From Thermogemmatispora onikobensis (lineage in GTDB: Bacteria > Chloroflexota > Ktedonobacteria > Ktedonobacterales > Ktedonobacteraceae): a stretch of DNA of 64,000 bases. The position numbers were made by a program, and so were the translations under genes. The notes under the pieces were generated by a model, which saw only the letters and a list, made by a program, of their open reading frames with translations, ran no database searches and was not told where the DNA came from. Where the stretch lies: contig NZ_BDGT01000029.1 of NCBI RefSeq assembly GCF_001748285.1, forward strand, positions 1 through 64,000, written 5' to 3'. This document shows positions 50,368 through 61,600 of the stretch, one piece after another. The number at the start of each line of letters is the position of its first letter. The first letter of the stretch is position 1.

Positions 50368-50905
50368 CAGCGGCTGCTGCGCAATGCCCTGGTCCAGTCC
50401 GAGGGGAAAGAACTGGGGGCACACGCCTGGCCTGGTCTGGCTCCGCTTCACCCTCTTTCCCCTCCCACACAGCTTCATGCATCCTGCACAAAACCCTCGT
50501 CTCCTTATGCGTTAAATTGGCCATAGATTCCCCTGTGCTTGGGCATTATACTGATCTGCAGAGGCCGCAAAGAGGCGACTTCTGTGCACTTTATATGAAG
50601 CCACGCGAAGCGCTTCCCCTCCGGTGGCTCGCGGTAACCAGGGATGGTGCGAGCTGGTGCGGCGTCGCGTCGAGACTCCACTCATAGGCGAGGTCGCTGC
50701 TTCTGTCCGCTGCCGCTCTGACGGCGCGGCACCTGCGAGGCTGCGGGCCGTGCGCTGCACCGCGCGCGCAGCGCTCTCCGGGCGCCCAGGTCGTTAGCCA
50801 GTTGGTCGATTGGTCAGATTACCCAGCCATCGCTCTGGCTTGTTGATCGCGCGCCCGCTGTCGACCCGTTATGTCAGCTGCCAGCAGATGAGGAGGCTTC
50901 TGCGC
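50368..50905. other. Intergenic region ahead of the permease/urease cluster; no gene
   Basis: GC-rich in its second half with several self-complementary stretches around 50700-50780, suggesting a structured leader. A TATACT near 50550 could be a -10 box but its -35 is poor. None of the known guanidine, T-box or nickel riboswitch motifs could be recognised. Confidence 0.45.
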
Positions 50906-52570
50906 ATGCTTGAAGAAACGGAAGCAACACCAGTCGCCGCTACCGCTCTCTCCACCACTGATCAACCGAAGCGTCGCTTCAATTTGTTAGTGAACAATCC
51001 AGTCCTGGAGGACTATTCGCTGCGCTATGCACCACGCTCCTTCCGTAAGTGGGGAACGCTGGCGGTGGCGAGCGCTGCACTGGGAGGGATCGCTTACCTG
51101 GCCGACTTTGCCATCGGGGCCGACATTATTATCGCCCACGGCTTCAGTAACGCGGTGGCCGCTATCTTGCTGGCCGCTGTGGTGATTTTCTTGACGGGCA
51201 TCCCGATCGCTTATTATTCGGCTCGCTATAACATCGATATGGATCTGCTGACGCGCGGGGCCGGTTTCGGCTATCTTGGCTCAACCCTGACGTCGCTGAT
51301 CTATGCGAGCTTTACCTTTATCTTTTTCGCCCTGGAAGGCTCGATTATGGCCCAGGCCCTCCATCTCTACACGGGCCTGCCGCTGCCGTGGGCCTACCTG
51401 GTGTGCGCGCTGCTGATTATTCCGCTGGTGGTCTTCGGCATGACTTTGCTGGCGAAGCTGCAGACCTGGACGCAGCCGCTGTGGCTGGTGCTCTATGTGC
51501 TGCCCTTCCTGGCGATCCTATGGAAGGACCCCGGCGCCTTTGCAAGCTGGACGCACTTCGGCGGACTCTCCCCAACGGGGGCGAGCCTGGTGCCGCTGGA
51601 AGTGGGAGCTGGCGCCGGCGTGGCGCTCTCGTTGATTGCCCAGATCGGGGAGCAGGCCGATTATCTGCGCTTTATGCCCGACAAGACGCGCGAGAATAGT
51701 GGTCGTTGGTGGCTGGCCGTGTTGAGCGCTGGCCCGGGCTGGGTGATCCTGGGGGCGTTGAAGCAGCTGGCCGGGGCCTTTCTGGCCTTCTATATCTTCG
51801 CCGAGGTGGGGGCCCAACTGGCCGATCAGCCGATTCAGCAGCTGCTGAAGGGCTTCAGTGTGCTGATCCCCAATCCGTGGCTGGCGCTGACGGTGGCGAC
51901 CTTCTTCGTGCTGCTCTCCCAGGTGAAGATCAACGTGACGAATGCTTATTCCGGCTCGCTCTCGTGGTCGAATTTCTTTTCGCGAATGCTGCACCGCCAT
52001 CCTGGGCGCGTGGTCTGGCTCTTTCTCAATGTGGGCATCGCCCTCTTGCTGATGGAGCTGAATATGTTCGCGTTCTTGAATACGATCCTGGGCTTCTATT
52101 CGAATGTGGCCATCGCCTGGATCGGGGCCGTGGTGGCGGACCTGGTGATTAATAAGCCGCTGCTGAAGCTGAGTCCTCCCTATATCGAGTTTAAGCGCGC
52201 GCACCTGTATACGATTAATCCGGTGGGCTTCGGGTCGACGCTGGTGGCTTCGGTGCTGTCGGTGCTGGCCTTCTTCGGGCTGTTCGGGCCGGTGGCGCAG
52301 GCATTCTCGCCGTTCCTGGCTCTGGTGATCGCTTTCGTGCTCTCGCCGCTGCTGGCGGTGCTGACGCGCGGGAAGTACTATATCGCGCGCGAGAATGTCG
52401 TGGCCCATACGAGCGGTCAAGGGGAGCTGCCGCTGCTGCAGTGCTCGGTCTGCGCCGATGCCTATGAGGCTCCCGATACGACGTTCTGTCCGTTCCATGA
52501 GGGGACGATCTGTTCGCTGTGTTGCACTTTGGAGAAGGATTGTCACGATCTGTGTAAGGCGACGGCCTAG
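50906..52570 (+). CDS. NCS1-type permease (cytosine/purine family) with Cys-rich C-terminal tail
   Basis: 554 residues from ATG 50906, with GAGGAGG at 50890-50896. Twelve hydrophobic helices of the nucleobase:cation symporter-1 family follow a cytoplasmic N-terminus (opening NPVLEDYSLRYAPRSFRKW; TRGAGFGYLGSTLTSLIYA). The last 45 residues are hydrophilic with nine Cys and two His (CSVCADAY; FCPFHEGTICSLCC; CHDLC), a likely metal-binding tail that is not part of the usual fold. Directly upstream of the urease genes, it may import a nitrogen source that feeds urea formation, such as a purine, allantoin or hydantoin. Confidence 0.85.
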   Translation: MLEETEATPVAATALSTTDQPKRRFNLLVNNPVLEDYSLRYAPRSFRKWGTLAVASAALGGIAYLADFAIGADIIIAHGFSNAVAAILLAAVVIFLTGIPIAYYSARYNIDMDLLTRGAGFGYLGSTLTSLIYASFTFIFFALEGSIMAQALHLYTGLPLPWAYLVCALLIIPLVVFGMTLLAKLQTWTQPLWLVLYVLPFLAILWKDPGAFASWTHFGGLSPTGASLVPLEVGAGAGVALSLIAQIGEQADYLRFMPDKTRENSGRWWLAVLSAGPGWVILGALKQLAGAFLAFYIFAEVGAQLADQPIQQLLKGFSVLIPNPWLALTVATFFVLLSQVKINVTNAYSGSLSWSNFFSRMLHRHPGRVVWLFLNVGIALLLMELNMFAFLNTILGFYSNVAIAWIGAVVADLVINKPLLKLSPPYIEFKRAHLYTINPVGFGSTLVASVLSVLAFFGLFGPVAQAFSPFLALVIAFVLSPLLAVLTRGKYYIARENVVAHTSGQGELPLLQCSVCADAYEAPDTTFCPFHEGTICSLCCTLEKDCHDLCKATA

Positions 52571-52613
52571 CTTCGCTATTCCGCGGGAGGGAAAGCAAAG
52601 GGCTGGTACGACG

Positions 52614-52641
52614 GTCAGTCAGTCGGTCGGTCAGTCGGTCA
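52614..52641 (+). repeat. Tetranucleotide repeat (GTCA/GTCG)7
   Basis: Seven consecutive GTCR units lie in the permease-ureF spacer, and looser GTCGGT-like repeats continue to about 52670. The 341-base spacer otherwise holds no gene. Such runs can vary in length by slippage. Confidence 0.7.
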
Positions 52642-52911
52642 TCTGGTTGGTCTTTCGGTCGTTGCGTTGGCTGCCAGGACTGCCAGGCCGACTGGACTGG
52701 CTGACCGCCTGCCAGTGGGTCGGTTTTTGGGGGACTGGCGTAGCATAGAAGAGAGGTGGGATGTGCTTGCTGTGAGGCCGCGTGGTGAACCGCGCTGAAC
52801 TGACCTGCCCACTCCTCCCCAATGGCATGCTCCGACCGCATCCCGCCTCTCTTTTTGTTAGCCCGCTCTGCGTTGTGGTCCTGATATGAGGAAACGAAAG
52901 GAGGTGTGTCA

Positions 52912-53676
52912 ATGGCCGCTTTGCTGGGTGAGCCGCCGCTAGCGGGGCCGCCCCGCGATGGGTTGTGCCTGGACCTGGAGCCGTTGCAGGTCTTGCAGTT
53001 GCTGCAGCTGTGCGATAGCGCGCTGCCTGTGGGGGGCAGCGCGCACTCGTTTGGTCTGGAGACCCTGGTGGCTGAGGAGCTGCTGACGGTGGAGACGCTG
53101 GAGGAGTTTTTGCGTGCCTATTTGACGGAGGCGGGCCTGCTGGAAGGGGTCTTTTTTGGCCGTGGCTGGCGTCTGGCCGCGCTATCCTCTCCGGAGGAGC
53201 TAGTGCTGCGCTGGCGGGCGCTGAACGCGGAGCTGAGCGCGCTCAAGCTGGCTCGCGAGAGCCGTCAGGCCAGCATCATGATGGGGCGCCGCCTGCTGCA
53301 TTTGGTGCAGGGCTGGTTCAGCGACGAGCGTCTGACCTCGGTGCAGCAGGTGGCCCTGCGCGAGGACGGGGCCAGCCATTATGCACTGGCCGCCGGCCTG
53401 CTCTGCGGCCTGCTGGGGATCGAGGAACGCGCGGCGCTGGCGGCCTTTCTGCATCAGCAGTTAGCGGCTGTGCTGGCGGCCTGCCAGCGCCTGTTACCGC
53501 TGGGCCAGCGGCGGGCGATGCTCTTGCTCTGGCAGTTGAAACCGGTCCTTCTCGCGGTGACAGAGCAGGCGCGGGACTGCCTGGAGCGCGGTGAGGAGCC
53601 GTGGCAGTGGACTCCGCTGGTGGAGCTGGGTAGTCTGCGTCATCCGTATTTGGAGACGCGCCTCTTTATCAGCTAG
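52912..53676 (+). CDS. ureF: Urease accessory protein UreF
   Basis: 254 residues from ATG 52912, with AAAGGAGGT at 52897-52905; GTG 52906 is a poorer choice. UreF motifs: LLQLCDSALPVGGSAHSFGLE, LVAEELLTVETLEEFLRAYL, ARESRQASIMMGRRLL and a C-terminal TPLVELGSLRHPYLETRLFIS. In the cytoplasm UreF joins UreD and UreG in the complex that loads nickel into urease, gating GTP hydrolysis by UreG. It opens the urease gene run, an unusual position. Confidence 0.93.
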   Translation: MAALLGEPPLAGPPRDGLCLDLEPLQVLQLLQLCDSALPVGGSAHSFGLETLVAEELLTVETLEEFLRAYLTEAGLLEGVFFGRGWRLAALSSPEELVLRWRALNAELSALKLARESRQASIMMGRRLLHLVQGWFSDERLTSVQQVALREDGASHYALAAGLLCGLLGIEERAALAAFLHQQLAAVLAACQRLLPLGQRRAMLLLWQLKPVLLAVTEQARDCLERGEEPWQWTPLVELGSLRHPYLETRLFIS

Positions 53677-53726
53677 GGGCGTCATCCCGCCTGGCCGGCG
53701 CGTGCAGCCGGACCGGGCATTGAGCG

Positions 53727-54758
53727 ATGCAGCGGGTTGAGGAGGGAGAGGTTGGCAGGCACGGCAATGGTCAAGGCCAGGAAGGAGCGAGTATCTGGAT
53801 GCAGGCGCTGGGAAGTGAGCCGCGCGAGGAGACGACTGAGGAGGAGACGGCAGCAGGATCTGATGAGCGAGAGCGCCAGGAGCAGCCTGACGCGCCAGGC
53901 TCTCGCCCGACGGTGGCTGGCTGGCTGCGGCTGGGGTTCGGCTATGAGAGGGCGACGGGCCGGACGCGGCTGCTTGTTCAGGAGCAGCGGCCCCCGCTGC
54001 AGGTGGTGCGCGCTTTCTCGACAGACGAGGGTGGGGCACTGGTACATGTGCACAATCTTTCGGGCGGTGTGTTGGGCGGCGATCGCTGCGAGCTGGTGAT
54101 CGAGGTCGGGGCTGGGGCGCGGGCAATGCTCACCTCGACGGGAGCGACGCGCCTCTATCGTCCGCGCGCCGAGGATCGCCCGGCTCTGCAGCGCTGGCAG
54201 GTGCACGTCGGCGCCGGGGCTTTATTGGAGCATCTGCCCGATACGTTGATCCCCTTTGCGGGGGCGCGCTACCGCCAGGAGGTGCTGATCTCTTTGGAGG
54301 AGGATGCCGGCCTGTTCTGGTGGGAGATCGTGGCACCGGGTCGGGCGGCGCGCGGCGAGTGCTTTGCTTATGAGTGGCTTGAGCTGCTGCTGACAATCAC
54401 GAGCGCCGGGTGTCCGCTGGCGATCGAGCGTTTCCGTCTGGAGCCGCATGGGCGGTCTCCGTTCTCGCTGGCACGCCTGGGACCATATCGCTACTGCGCC
54501 AGCTTGTACGTTTGTCGCACGGGCCTGCCACGGCAGCGCTGGGCCGACCTGGAAGCAGAGCTGGCGGGGCTGGCACAGGAGCTGAGCCGGCCCGACGGCT
54601 GTGTCTGGGGCGTGGGCCGCTTGCCGGCGGACGGGCTGGTGGTGCGCGGCCTGGCTCAGGAGGGGCTGCCGCTCAGTGCTGGCTTGCCGGAGTTCTGGCG
54701 CCGGGCGCGGCTGCGCCTCTATGGGCGGATGCTGCCGCTGCCGCGCAAGATCAATTGA
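53727..54758 (+). CDS. ureD: Urease accessory protein UreD (UreH)
   Basis: 343 residues from ATG 53727; ATG 53799, preceded at some distance by AAGGAG, may be the true start since UreD similarity begins at GWLRLGFGYERATGRTRL (about residue 66). Motifs: VHNLSGGVLGGDRCELVIEV, TSTGATRLYR, LEHLPDTLIPFAGARYRQEV and WWEIVAPGRAARGECF. UreD binds the urease apoprotein and guides nickel insertion together with UreF and UreG. The acidic N-terminal extension is not conserved. Confidence 0.92.
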   Translation: MQRVEEGEVGRHGNGQGQEGASIWMQALGSEPREETTEEETAAGSDERERQEQPDAPGSRPTVAGWLRLGFGYERATGRTRLLVQEQRPPLQVVRAFSTDEGGALVHVHNLSGGVLGGDRCELVIEVGAGARAMLTSTGATRLYRPRAEDRPALQRWQVHVGAGALLEHLPDTLIPFAGARYRQEVLISLEEDAGLFWWEIVAPGRAARGECFAYEWLELLLTITSAGCPLAIERFRLEPHGRSPFSLARLGPYRYCASLYVCRTGLPRQRWADLEAELAGLAQELSRPDGCVWGVGRLPADGLVVRGLAQEGLPLSAGLPEFWRRARLRLYGRMLPLPRKIN

Positions 54759-54847
54759 TCGATCTTGCTGGATGCGCTTTTTGAGGCAACGATGCACTGC
54801 TGTCTGACTGAGCTGAGCAAGGAGGAAGAAAGGAGGTTTATCGGGCG

Positions 54848-55150
54848 ATGTATTTGACGCTGCGTGAACAGGAGAAGCTCTTGATTGTGGTGGCGGCTGA
54901 GCTGGCGCGCAAGCGGCGGGCGCGGGGCCTGAAGCTCAACTATCCCGAGGCGGTGGCTCTGTTGGCCGCCGAGATGATGGAGGCGGCGCGCGATGGGCGC
55001 AGCGTGGCCGAGATTATGACCCTGGGGACGACGCTGCTGACGCGCGAGGATGTGATGGAGGGCGTGCCCGAGATGATCCAGGAGGTGCAGATCGAGGCCA
55101 CTTTTCCCGACGGCACCAAGCTGGTGACCGTCCACGATCCGATTCGCTAG
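54848..55150 (+). CDS. ureA: Urease gamma subunit UreA
   Basis: 100 residues, the normal length. [40 protein letters not shown] and [20 protein letters not shown] are fully typical. Preceded by AAAGGAGG. With UreB and UreC it forms the trimeric structural urease. Confidence 0.97.
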   Translation: MYLTLREQEKLLIVVAAELARKRRARGLKLNYPEAVALLAAEMMEAARDGRSVAEIMTLGTTLLTREDVMEGVPEMIQEVQIEATFPDGTKLVTVHDPIR

Positions 55151-55185
55151 CGTTCGCTGCCTGCCAGGAGAAAGGAGGTCTTGTC

Positions 55186-55611
55186 ATGGGAGCTGCAGAG
55201 GAAGGCGAGGTTTCGTCAGGGCTGGAGGAGCTGCCTCCTGGGGCCTATCTGTTGGCCGAGGGGGAGATCGTGCTCAACGCTGGTCGACGGACGGCGCGCC
55301 TGCGGGTGCGCAATCGGGGCGATCGTCCGGTGCAGGTTGGCAGCCACTATCACTTTTTCGAGGTTAATCCGGCGTTGCAGTTTGAGCGGGCCGCCGCCTA
55401 TGGCATGCGCCTCAACATCGCCGCGGGGACGGCGGTGCGCTTCGAGCCGGGCGAGGAGAAAGAGGTGACGCTGGTGGCCTTCGGCGGCAGGCAGGCGATC
55501 TATGGCCACCGCGGCCAGGTCAACGGGCCGCTGCAGGCGAGGCCGCCGGAGCCGGCGGGGGAGGCCGCCGACGCTGAGAGCGAGCGGTCTGGCGAGGAGG
55601 GCAAGCTATGA
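55186..55611 (+). CDS. ureB: Urease beta subunit UreB
   Basis: 141 residues, with AAAGGAGG upstream. The core (about 15-115) is typical: [56 protein letters not shown]. Both ends are extended by a dozen or more acidic residues. The stop overlaps the start of ureC by 4 bases, so translation is coupled. Confidence 0.97.
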   Translation: MGAAEEGEVSSGLEELPPGAYLLAEGEIVLNAGRRTARLRVRNRGDRPVQVGSHYHFFEVNPALQFERAAAYGMRLNIAAGTAVRFEPGEEKEVTLVAFGGRQAIYGHRGQVNGPLQARPPEPAGEAADAESERSGEEGKL

Positions 55612-57341
55612 GCTTCTCGTTGCCACGTCGTACCTATGCCGATCTCTATGGACCGACGGTCGGCGACCGCGTACGCCTGGCCGATACGGCCCTGCTGATC
55701 GAGATCGAGCATGATTACACGGTCTATGGCGATGAGGTGACCTTTGGCGGCGGGAAGGTGATCCGCGATGGGATGGGGCAGAACAGCCAGGCGCTGCGCG
55801 AGGGGAAGGCAGGCGAGCTGCGAGCTTTGGATCTGGTGATCACCAATGCCATTGTGCTCGACCATTGGGGGATCGTCAAGGGCGATATTGGCATCAGAAA
55901 TGGGCGCATTGTGAAGGTGGGGAAGGCGGGCAATCCCGATACGATGGAGGGGGTCGATCCCGAGCTGGTGATCGGGGCCAGTACCGAGGTGATCGCCGGC
56001 GAGCATTTGATTGTGACGCCGGGCGGCATCGATAGCCATATTCATTTCATTTCGCCGCAGCAGGTCTATGAGGCGCTGGCCAATGGGATTACGACGATGA
56101 TCGGCGGCGGAACGGGACCGGCGACGGGGACGAATGCGACGACCTGTACGCCCGGGGCCTGGTATCTGGCGCGCATGCTGCAGGCGGCGGAGCATTGGCC
56201 GCTGAACTTTGGTTTTCTGGGCAAGGGGAACGCCGCCGCGGAGGAGCCGCTGCTGGAGCAGATTCAGGCCGGAGCCTGCGGGATGAAGCTGCATGAGGAT
56301 TGGGGCAGTACGCCGGCGGCCATCGATGCTTGTCTGCGGGTGGCTGAGATCTGCGATGTGCAGGTGGCGATCCATACGGATACGATGAATGAGAGCGGCT
56401 TTGTAGAAGAGACGATCGCGGCCATCGCCGGGCGGACCATCCATACCTACCATACGGAAGGGGCTGGCGGCGGCCATGCGCCCGATATTATTCGCGTGGC
56501 CGGGCTGCCCAATGTGCTGCCCTCGTCAACGAACCCGACGCGGCCCTATACGGTCAATACGCTGGCTGAGCATCTGGATATGTTGATGGTCTGCCATCAT
56601 CTCAATCCGCAGGTGCCGGAGGATGTGGCCTTTGCGGAGAGCCGCATCCGCCCGGAGACGATTGCAGCGGAGGATATTCTGCACGATCTGGGCGTGATCA
56701 GTATGATGTCGAGCGATTCGCAGGCGATGGGGCGCATCGGTGAGGTGGTTCTGCGCACCTGGCAGACGGCCCATAAGATGAAGGTGCAGCGCGGCCCGCT
56801 GCCCGAGGATTCGGGGCGCAACGATAATGTTCGGGTCAAGCGTTATCTGGCCAAGTATACGATCAATCCGGCGATTACGCACGGGGTGGCGCATGAGATC
56901 GGGTCGATCGAGCCGGGGAAGCTGGCCGATCTGGTGCTGTGGAAGCCGGCCTTCTTCGGGGTGCGGCCCGAGATGGTCATCAAGGGGGGCTTCATCGCCT
57001 GGAGTGTGATGGGCGATCCCAACGCTTCGATTCCGACGCCGCAGCCGGCGCTCTATCGCCCGATGTTCGGTTCGTTCGGGGCGGCGGTGGCGGAGACCAG
57101 TCTGACCTTTGTGTCGCGGGCGGCGCTGGAGGCCGAGGTGCCGCAGCGCCTGGGCCTGCGCAAGCGGGCGGTGGCCGTCGAGAACTGCCGCACGATTGGC
57201 AAGCGGGATCTGGTGCATAATACGGCGACGCCGCTGATCGAGGTCGATCCTGAGACCTATGAGGTGCGTGCCGATGGGGTGCTGTTGACCTGCGAGCCGG
57301 CGCGGGTGTTGCCCCTGGCCCAGCGTTACTTTTTGTTCTGA
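55608..57341 (+). CDS. ureC: Urease alpha (catalytic) subunit UreC
   Basis: 577 residues. It hydrolyses urea to ammonia and carbamate at a di-nickel centre. All active-site residues are visible: H144 and H146 (GIDSHIHF), the carbamylated K227 (CGMKLHED), H256 (HTDTMNES), H282 ([12 protein letters not shown]), flap C329 and H330 (VCHHLNP), and D370 (MSSDSQAMG). The opening [23 protein letters not shown] is typical. The numbering is 10 higher than the Klebsiella enzyme throughout, showing an intact core. Confidence 0.98.
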   Translation: MSFSLPRRTYADLYGPTVGDRVRLADTALLIEIEHDYTVYGDEVTFGGGKVIRDGMGQNSQALREGKAGELRALDLVITNAIVLDHWGIVKGDIGIRNGRIVKVGKAGNPDTMEGVDPELVIGASTEVIAGEHLIVTPGGIDSHIHFISPQQVYEALANGITTMIGGGTGPATGTNATTCTPGAWYLARMLQAAEHWPLNFGFLGKGNAAAEEPLLEQIQAGACGMKLHEDWGSTPAAIDACLRVAEICDVQVAIHTDTMNESGFVEETIAAIAGRTIHTYHTEGAGGGHAPDIIRVAGLPNVLPSSTNPTRPYTVNTLAEHLDMLMVCHHLNPQVPEDVAFAESRIRPETIAAEDILHDLGVISMMSSDSQAMGRIGEVVLRTWQTAHKMKVQRGPLPEDSGRNDNVRVKRYLAKYTINPAITHGVAHEIGSIEPGKLADLVLWKPAFFGVRPEMVIKGGFIAWSVMGDPNASIPTPQPALYRPMFGSFGAAVAETSLTFVSRAALEAEVPQRLGLRKRAVAVENCRTIGKRDLVHNTATPLIEVDPETYEVRADGVLLTCEPARVLPLAQRYFLF

Positions 57342-57442
57342 TTGTATCGATTATTGTGCTATGTGTTACTTTTTGTATCTCTACTCCATTACAAGTGCGG
57401 GAGAGTTCAGGATGGCTCTCCTGCCTGAAGGAGGGCGAGGCT

Positions 57443-58108
57443 ATGTCTGAGGTGTATCAGCAGCAACAGCAGCAGGAGCGGCGAGCTTTTCGGGTGGGCA
57501 TTGCGGGGCCGGTGGGCAGTGGCAAGACGGCGCTGGTGGATTGTCTGAGTCGGCGTCTACGCGATCGCTATAATCTGGCGGTGGTGACGAACGATATTTA
57601 TACGCGCGAGGATGCGGAGTTTTTGCTGCGGCAGGGGACGCTGCCGGCGGAGCGGGTGCGGGGGGTGGAGACGGGGTGTTGTCCGCATACGGCGATCCGT
57701 GATGATGTCTCGATGAACGAGGAGGCGATCGCCGATCTGGAGGCGAGTCTGCCGGGGTTGGAGCTGGTGCTGATTGAGAGTGGTGGGGATAATCTGGCGG
57801 CGTCGTTCAGCCCGGATCTGGTGGATGTCTGGATTTATGTGATTGATGTGGCGGAGGGGGAGAAGATGCCGCGCAAGGGGGGACCGGGGATTCTGCGTTC
57901 GGATTTGCTCTTGATTAATAAGATTGATCTGGCGCCGTATGTGGGGGCGTCGCTGGAGGTGATGGAGCGGGATACGCGCCGCCAGCGTGGGGAGCGTCCT
58001 TTTGTCTTTACTAATTTGCGCAGTGGCGAGGGGTTGGAGGTGGTGGTGGGCTGGCTGGAGGAGCAGCTGGCGCGGGCGCGCGGGTCGCAGATTCATCTTC
58101 CTTCGTAA
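57443..58108 (+). CDS. ureG: Urease accessory GTPase UreG
   Basis: 221 residues from ATG 57443, with GAAGGAGGG upstream. P-loop [12 protein letters not shown], switch-like [13 protein letters not shown], the nickel-binding CPH in [33 protein letters not shown], and [11 protein letters not shown]. UreG hydrolyses GTP to deliver nickel via UreF/UreD. The N-terminus has a Gln run rather than the His-rich segment found in some species, and no ureE gene follows, so nickel supply to UreG must come from elsewhere. Confidence 0.97.
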   Translation: MSEVYQQQQQQERRAFRVGIAGPVGSGKTALVDCLSRRLRDRYNLAVVTNDIYTREDAEFLLRQGTLPAERVRGVETGCCPHTAIRDDVSMNEEAIADLEASLPGLELVLIESGGDNLAASFSPDLVDVWIYVIDVAEGEKMPRKGGPGILRSDLLLINKIDLAPYVGASLEVMERDTRRQRGERPFVFTNLRSGEGLEVVVGWLEEQLARARGSQIHLPS

Positions 58109-58681
58109 CCGTAGCCTTTCTTCTGTCAGCTCGGTTGGTCTGCTGGAATTGGGGCCAGAATGGGGCCGCCGCCGGTGCCACGGCGTTCCTGTTCTGGCCC
58201 TCCTCTGGGTTTGGTGGCTGGGGTTGAGAAAGCTCTCCTCTCTATTGCCGAATTTCCTCCTTGCCGTCGTGCGCTCTATGCCGTATCATCTGGAGTGCTC
58301 GATGGTGAGCAAATTCGCCCGCATTTTTGCACACCTGGCTTCGTTCTTTTGTATGCAATGGCCATCCAATCGCTAGATAGGATCGCGTGTTGATGTGATG
58401 GAGGCTCTCCCCCAGGTGCAGCTTGCTTTCCCAGGAAGCGGTGTTTCGGTCTCTGGCTGGTTGTCAGTCTGTGGGTTTTGGGCTGGCCCGGCTTGGGGCC
58501 TGGGTCGGCTGGCTGGTGCCGTCTGTGCTGCCTGGCCCCCGGTGGCTTCAGGCTCGCTTGTGAGACAAGGGGCGCTCGAGTGCTCGGTCGACAGGGGAGG
58601 AGAGGAAAGGCAGGCATGGGTGATGGCCTATGATTTTCGCTCCTCTTGTTCGCTGTCAGGTTGGAGAGAGGTGTGTCTCCG
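58109..58681. other. Intergenic region between urease and helicase genes; no gene
   Basis: T/G-rich spacer with no supported frame. It marks the border between the urease cluster and the defence-type genes. No clear terminator or promoter was identified. Confidence 0.5.
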
Positions 58682-61600
58682 ATGGCTGCCGTGAATGAGC
58701 TTTATCCCAATGTGCGCGTGCGGGGGCTGCGTCCCCATGAGGTGGTGACCCTGCTTGCGGTTCAGCCGCATGGCCCGGATGAGGTTGAGGTGGTTTATCG
58801 CGATGCTAACGGCCAGCTTGGTTCCGAGCTGCTCTACGCCGATCGGCTGGCTCAGTTGACGGTGGTGCCCGCTGAGGAGCGCTGGTCGTTCAAGGCCGAT
58901 GGGGAGCGCTTCCGCCTGGTTTCGGAGGCCTTTCGCATTCGGTTGGCCTACCTCTTCGATCCGTTGCTGGCGGTCCATACGTCGCTGATTGAGCCGCTGC
59001 CGCACCAGATTACGGCGGTCTATGAGACGCTGCTGACGCGCCAGCCGCTGCGCTATGTGCTGGCGGATGATCCCGGCGCTGGGAAGACGATTATGACGGG
59101 CCTGCTGATTAAGGAGCTGCAGCTACGTGGCGCCCTGCAGCGCTGCTTGATTGTGGCGCCGGGCAATCTGGTGGAGCAGTGGCAGGATGAGCTGAAGAGT
59201 AAGTTTCAGTTGCCGTTTGAGATTTGGACGAAGGAGCGGGCAGCGGCCTCTTTAGCGGCTAATCCCTTTCTTGAGATGCCGCTGTTGATTGCGCGCCTGG
59301 ATGCGCTGGCGCGCAATGAGGCTTTGCGGGCCTGGCTGGAAGAGACGTCCTGGGATCTGGTGGTCTTCGATGAGGCGCATAAGCTGTCGGCGACGTTCGT
59401 GGGCGATGAGGTGAAGTATACGAAACGCTATCACTTGGGTGAGTTGCTGGGGACGCGCACGTCGCATTTGTTGCTGTTGACGGCTACTCCGCATAATGGC
59501 AAGGATGAGGATTTTCAGCTCTTTCTGCGCTTGCTCGATCCCGATCGTTTCGCGGGTCGTATCCGTTTTGGGGTGAAGCCGGCGGCGGTTGGCGATTTGA
59601 TGCGTCATTTGTTAAAGGAGCAGCTCTATACCTTCGAGGGGAAGCCGCTTTTTCCGGAGCGCTATGCGTCGACGCTGGCGTACAAGCTCTCGCCTCTGGA
59701 GCAGCGGCTCTATCGGGAGGTGACGGAGTATGTGCGTCTGGAGTTTAATCGCGCCGATGCTTTGCAGGGGGGCCGCAAGGGAACGGTGGGCTTTGCGCTG
59801 ACGATTCTGCAGCGCCGGCTGGCTTCGTCGCCGGAGGCCATTTATCAGTCGTTGCATCGGCGTCGCTCGCGTCTGGAGAGGCGCCTTGCGGAGCTGCACC
59901 AGCAGCGGGTCATGGCTTCGGTGGAGCTGCCCGAGGAGGTGCCGCTGTTGGATGAGGAGGAGCTGGCGGAGTTGGAGGAGGATGCTCCAGATGCTGAGCG
60001 CGAGCAGGTGGAGGAGAGGGTGGTGGATCTGGCGACGGCGGCGCGGACAATGGCCGAGTTGGAGCAGGAGATTCAGCGCTTGCGGGAGTTGGAGCAACTG
60101 GCTGAGGAGGTGCGTCGCAGTGGCCGTGATCGTAAGTGGGAGCAGTTGTCGGATTTGCTTCAGCATGAGCAGGCGATGTTTGATGCTGAGGGCCGGCGCT
60201 GTAAGCTGGTGATTTTTACGGAGCATCGCGATACGTTGCTTTATTTGCAGCGGCGTATTACGGGTCTGCTGGGCCGCGCTGAGGCGGTGGTGGTGATCCA
60301 CGGCGGGATGGATCGGGCGGAGCGTCGGCAGGTCCAGGAGGCTTTTACGCAGGACCCAGAGGTGTTGATTCTGGTGGCGACGGATGCGGCGGGCGAGGGC
60401 ATCAATTTGCAGCGGGCCCATTTGATGGTGAACTACGATCTGCCGTGGAATCCTAATCGCCTGGAGCAGCGCTTTGGACGCATCCATCGTATCGGGCAGA
60501 CGTATCCCTGCCATTTGTGGAATCTGGTGGCCCTGAATACGCGCGAGGGCGAGGTATACTATCATTTGCTGGAAAAGCTGGATAAGGAGCGGAAGGCGCT
60601 GGGTGGGCAGGTGTTCGATGTGCTGGGTCGCTTGCAGTTTGGTGAGCGCTCGCTGCGCGATTTGATTGTGGAGGCCATCCGCTATGGGGATCGCCCCGAG
60701 GTGCGGGTCCGCCTGGAGCAGACGGTGGAGACGGCCCTGGATCGTTCTCATTTGCAGCGCTTGCTTGAGGAGCGGGCGCTGACGCATGAGGTCTGGGATG
60801 TGGTGCGGGTGCGTCAGGTGCGCGAGGAGATGGAGCGGGCCCAGGCGCGGCGCTTGCAGCCGCATTTTGTGGCCTCCTTTTTCTTGACGGCCTTTCAGCG
60901 CTTCGGGGGCCGCTTTTATCGCCGTGAGCCGGGCCGCTATGAGCTGACGCATGTGCCGCAGCGTATCCGTGAGCGCTCGCCGATGGGTCTGCGACGGGCG
61001 CTGTTGCCGCGCTATGAGCGGGTGACGTTTGAGAAGGAGCTGATGACGCTGCCGGGGAAGCCGCCGGCGGAGTTGCTGTGTCCGGGCCATCCGTTGTTGG
61101 AGGCGGTGCTGAATCTGGTGCTGGAGGAGGATCGGGAGCTGTTGCAGCAGGGGGCGATCTTGCTGGATGAGCAGGATGGGGACCGGGAGCCGCGGGTGCT
61201 CTTTTATCTGGAGATGACGATTCAGGATGGCCACGTCGATGCCTCGGGCACGCGCCATGTGGCGGCGCGTCAGTTGCTGTTTGTGGAGTGCACTGCCCGG
61301 GGGGAGATGCAGCCGGCAGGCTATGCGCCTTTCCTGGATTACCGCGCGCTGAAAGAAGATGAGCAAGGGGTGCTGGCCGATGTGCTGGCGGCTCGCTGGC
61401 TGCAGGAGGATCTGGAGGAGCGGGCGCGCTCGTATGCGATCCGCGAGCTGGTGCCGCGCTATCTGGAGGAGGTGCGCCGCCAACGGCTGGAGCAGGTGGA
61501 GCGGGTGCGGCAGGCGGTGCACGAGCGCTTGATGCAGGAGATCATTTATTGGGATAAGCGGGCGGCTGAGCTGGCGGAGGCGGAGCGGCAGGGGAAGGTG

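Noticed and set aside
50600-50800. Possible T-box or guanidine riboswitch ahead of the permease/urease genes
   Set aside because: GC-rich self-complementary stretches exist, but the diagnostic T-box GGGTGGNACCGCG and guanidine-I/II/III motifs are absent.
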